A stretch of 35,208 nt of DNA from Rikenellaceae bacterium (GTDB taxonomy: Bacteria; Bacteroidota; Bacteroidia; Bacteroidales; UBA932): NCBI GenBank assembly GCA_003513895.1, contig DOSU01000066.1, positions 1 to 35,208 of the forward strand. The letters run 5' to 3'. The position numbers and the translations under genes are program-made. How positions within the stretch are numbered: position 1 is the first letter of the stretch; each line of letters opens with the position of its first letter. This document shows positions 34,076-35,208 of this stretch, piece by piece. Under the pieces are notes generated by a model. That model did no database searches and was not told where the DNA came from. It was given only the letters and a program-made list of their open reading frames with translations.

Positions 34076-35208
34076 TTATATTCTGTCCAAAGCTCTTTTA
34101 ATTCTAACCAGCGACCACTCTATCTCTTCGTCCGATATTGAGAGTGGAGGAGCAATCCTGAAAGAACATGGAGAAAAGAGAAACCAGTCGCTCATTACTC
34201 CCTCTTCCAACAGTAGAGGCAGAATTTTTTCTGCATACTCTCTTTTCCCTAAATCCACTGCAATCAGCAAACCGGACGACCTTACCTCTTTTACGAGAGG
34301 ATGACTCTCCATGGCCATTTTATATATACTGCTTTTTCTCTCGGCGTCTTCAATCCAGTTTTCCCTCAGAAGAATCTTTAGTGATGCAAGTGCAGCAGCA
34401 CAAGAAACCGGATGTCCTCCGAATGTGGTTATGTGTCCCAGCACCGGATGAGTCTGCCATCCGGACATCATCTCTGAAGATGCAACAAAGGCTCCAAGCG
34501 GCATACCCCCTCCCAACGCTTTTGCTAAGGTAATAATATCCGGAACAACTTCATACTTCCTGCAGGCAAAAAGTTTTCCACAACGGCCAAACCCTGTCTG
34601 TATCTCATCAAAAATTAATACGGTACCTGTTTGATTGCATTTTTCACGCAAAGCGGAAAGGTATCCATTTAGAGGAATAATTACTCCACCTTCTCCCTGA
34701 ACAGGCTCGATGATAACTGCCGCTGTTTTTTCGGAAATCTTGTCAAGATCGTCAAAGGAGTTGAATTCAATGTGATTGACATCGGGAAGTAAAGGTCGGA
34801 ATGAGTTTTTGAAATATTCATCGCCCATAAGGCTCAAAACCCCATGTGTACTCCCATGATAGCAATTATAGCAGCTAATTATCTCCCTGCGGCCGGTATG
34901 TCTTTTGGCAAGTTTGAGGGCTGCTTCGTTAGCTTCGCTGCCGGAATTAACATAATATACAACGTCCAATGGTGCCGGTAGCTGAGACGCAAGCAGGGTG
35001 GCATGTTCGACCTGCGGAGCCTGAATTATCTCGCCGTAAACCATCAGGTGCATGTGCTTTTCTGCCTGATCTTTAACAGCATCAATAATTTCCCTGTTGG
35101 AATGTCCCACATTGGATACAGAAACTCCGGAAACCAGATCAATATATTTTCTGGAATCGGATGTATAAATAAAAACCCCCTCGGCCCTTTGGATTTCTAA
35201 TCCTAAGG
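34076..35208 (-). CDS. class III PLP-dependent aminotransferase (5' end cut by window edge)
   Basis: The frame stays open to the right window edge, so at least 376 residues are visible and the start is missing; GTG at 35108-35110 is internal. Upstream of it the frame encodes EIQRAEGVFIYTSDSRKYID and VSGVSVSNVGH, the normal N-terminal region of the acetylornithine/ornithine aminotransferase group. NSGSEANEAALKLAKRHTGR, LIFDEIQTGFGRCG and TLAKALGGGMP follow; the PLP lysine is encoded at 34520-34522. The enzyme moves an amino group between an omega-amino compound and a 2-oxo acid. Substrate (acetylornithine, ornithine or other) cannot be fixed from sequence alone. Confidence 0.93.
   Translation of the reverse strand, partial: LGLEIQRAEGVFIYTSDSRKYIDLVSGVSVSNVGHSNREIIDAVKDQAEKHMHLMVYGEIIQAPQVEHATLLASQLPAPLDVVYYVNSGSEANEAALKLAKRHTGRREIISCYNCYHGSTHGVLSLMGDEYFKNSFRPLLPDVNHIEFNSFDDLDKISEKTAAVIIEPVQGEGGVIIPLNGYLSALREKCNQTGTVLIFDEIQTGFGRCGKLFACRKYEVVPDIITLAKALGGGMPLGAFVASSEMMSGWQTHPVLGHITTFGGHPVSCAAALASLKILLRENWIEDAERKSSIYKMAMESHPLVKEVRSSGLLIAVDLGKREYAEKILPLLLEEGVMSDWFLFSPCSFRIAPPLSISDEEIEWSLVRIKRALDRI

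Noticed and set aside
35108..35110. GTG as the start of the aminotransferase
   Set aside because: The frame continues upstream to the window edge and encodes the conserved N-terminal region of the family, so this codon is an internal valine.

Overview
The window looks like a chromosomal segment of a Bacteroidota organism, most likely order Bacteroidales. The signs are a SusC/SusD pair, an ECF sigma/FecR anti-sigma/STN-type TonB receptor module, promoters of the Bacteroides TTTG / TAnnTTTG type, AT-rich spacers, weak Shine-Dalgarno sequences, and an Rnf complex headed by an RseC-family gene. I see no rRNA, tRNA, CRISPR array, prophage or insertion sequence.

Layout. 1-2313: a flank with a clear promoter, then a membrane histidine kinase with no response regulator beside it. 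2332-12194 (minus strand): a SusC/SusD outer-membrane importer with its own promoter and a strong terminator, followed by an ECF sigma - FecR - STN TonB receptor - DUF2202 ferritin-like lipoprotein cluster. 12406-16000 (plus strand): a SIMPL-domain protein, a MATE efflux pump (TTG start) and a serine beta-lactamase-like hydrolase whose promoter sits directly on the start codon. 16011-21498 (minus strand): a complete tripartite RND efflux system in the order adaptor, pump, TolC-like channel. 21578-21757 (minus strand): a 59-residue CDGSH iron-sulfur protein, divergent from a TrmH-type RNA methyltransferase; a perfect palindrome containing a -7 box in each direction lies between them. 21815-25993 (plus strand): a tight operon of the methyltransferase, a shortened MoaA, MoaC, a MOSC-MogA fusion, and an oxyanion ABC permease and ATPase, which together point to molybdenum or tungsten cofactor synthesis and metal uptake. 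25990-35208 (minus strand): one closely packed run of a class III aminotransferase (cut by the window edge), dnaB, a DUF3108 protein, an RseC-family protein, rnfB-C-D-G-E-A and a small TPR protein.

How the parts work together. The FecR/STN receptor module should sense a ligand at the outer membrane and switch on its own operon through the ECF sigma; the ferritin-like lipoprotein at its end suggests a metal or metal-complex substrate. The Moco cluster covers the first step of the pathway (MoaA, MoaC) and a late step (MogA domain), plus the transport channel, but lacks the binding protein, MoaD/MoaE and MoeA, which must lie elsewhere if the pathway is complete. The Rnf complex couples ferredoxin:NAD+ electron transfer to ion pumping, which fits anaerobic metabolism. 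Most of the window is recognisable core or accessory Bacteroidales content. The least ordinary points are the ferritin-like lipoprotein in a signalling TonB operon, the compact MoaA with the MOSC-MogA fusion, the small CDGSH gene with its shared palindromic promoter, the apparently leaderless hydrolase, and the variant flavinylation motif of RnfG.
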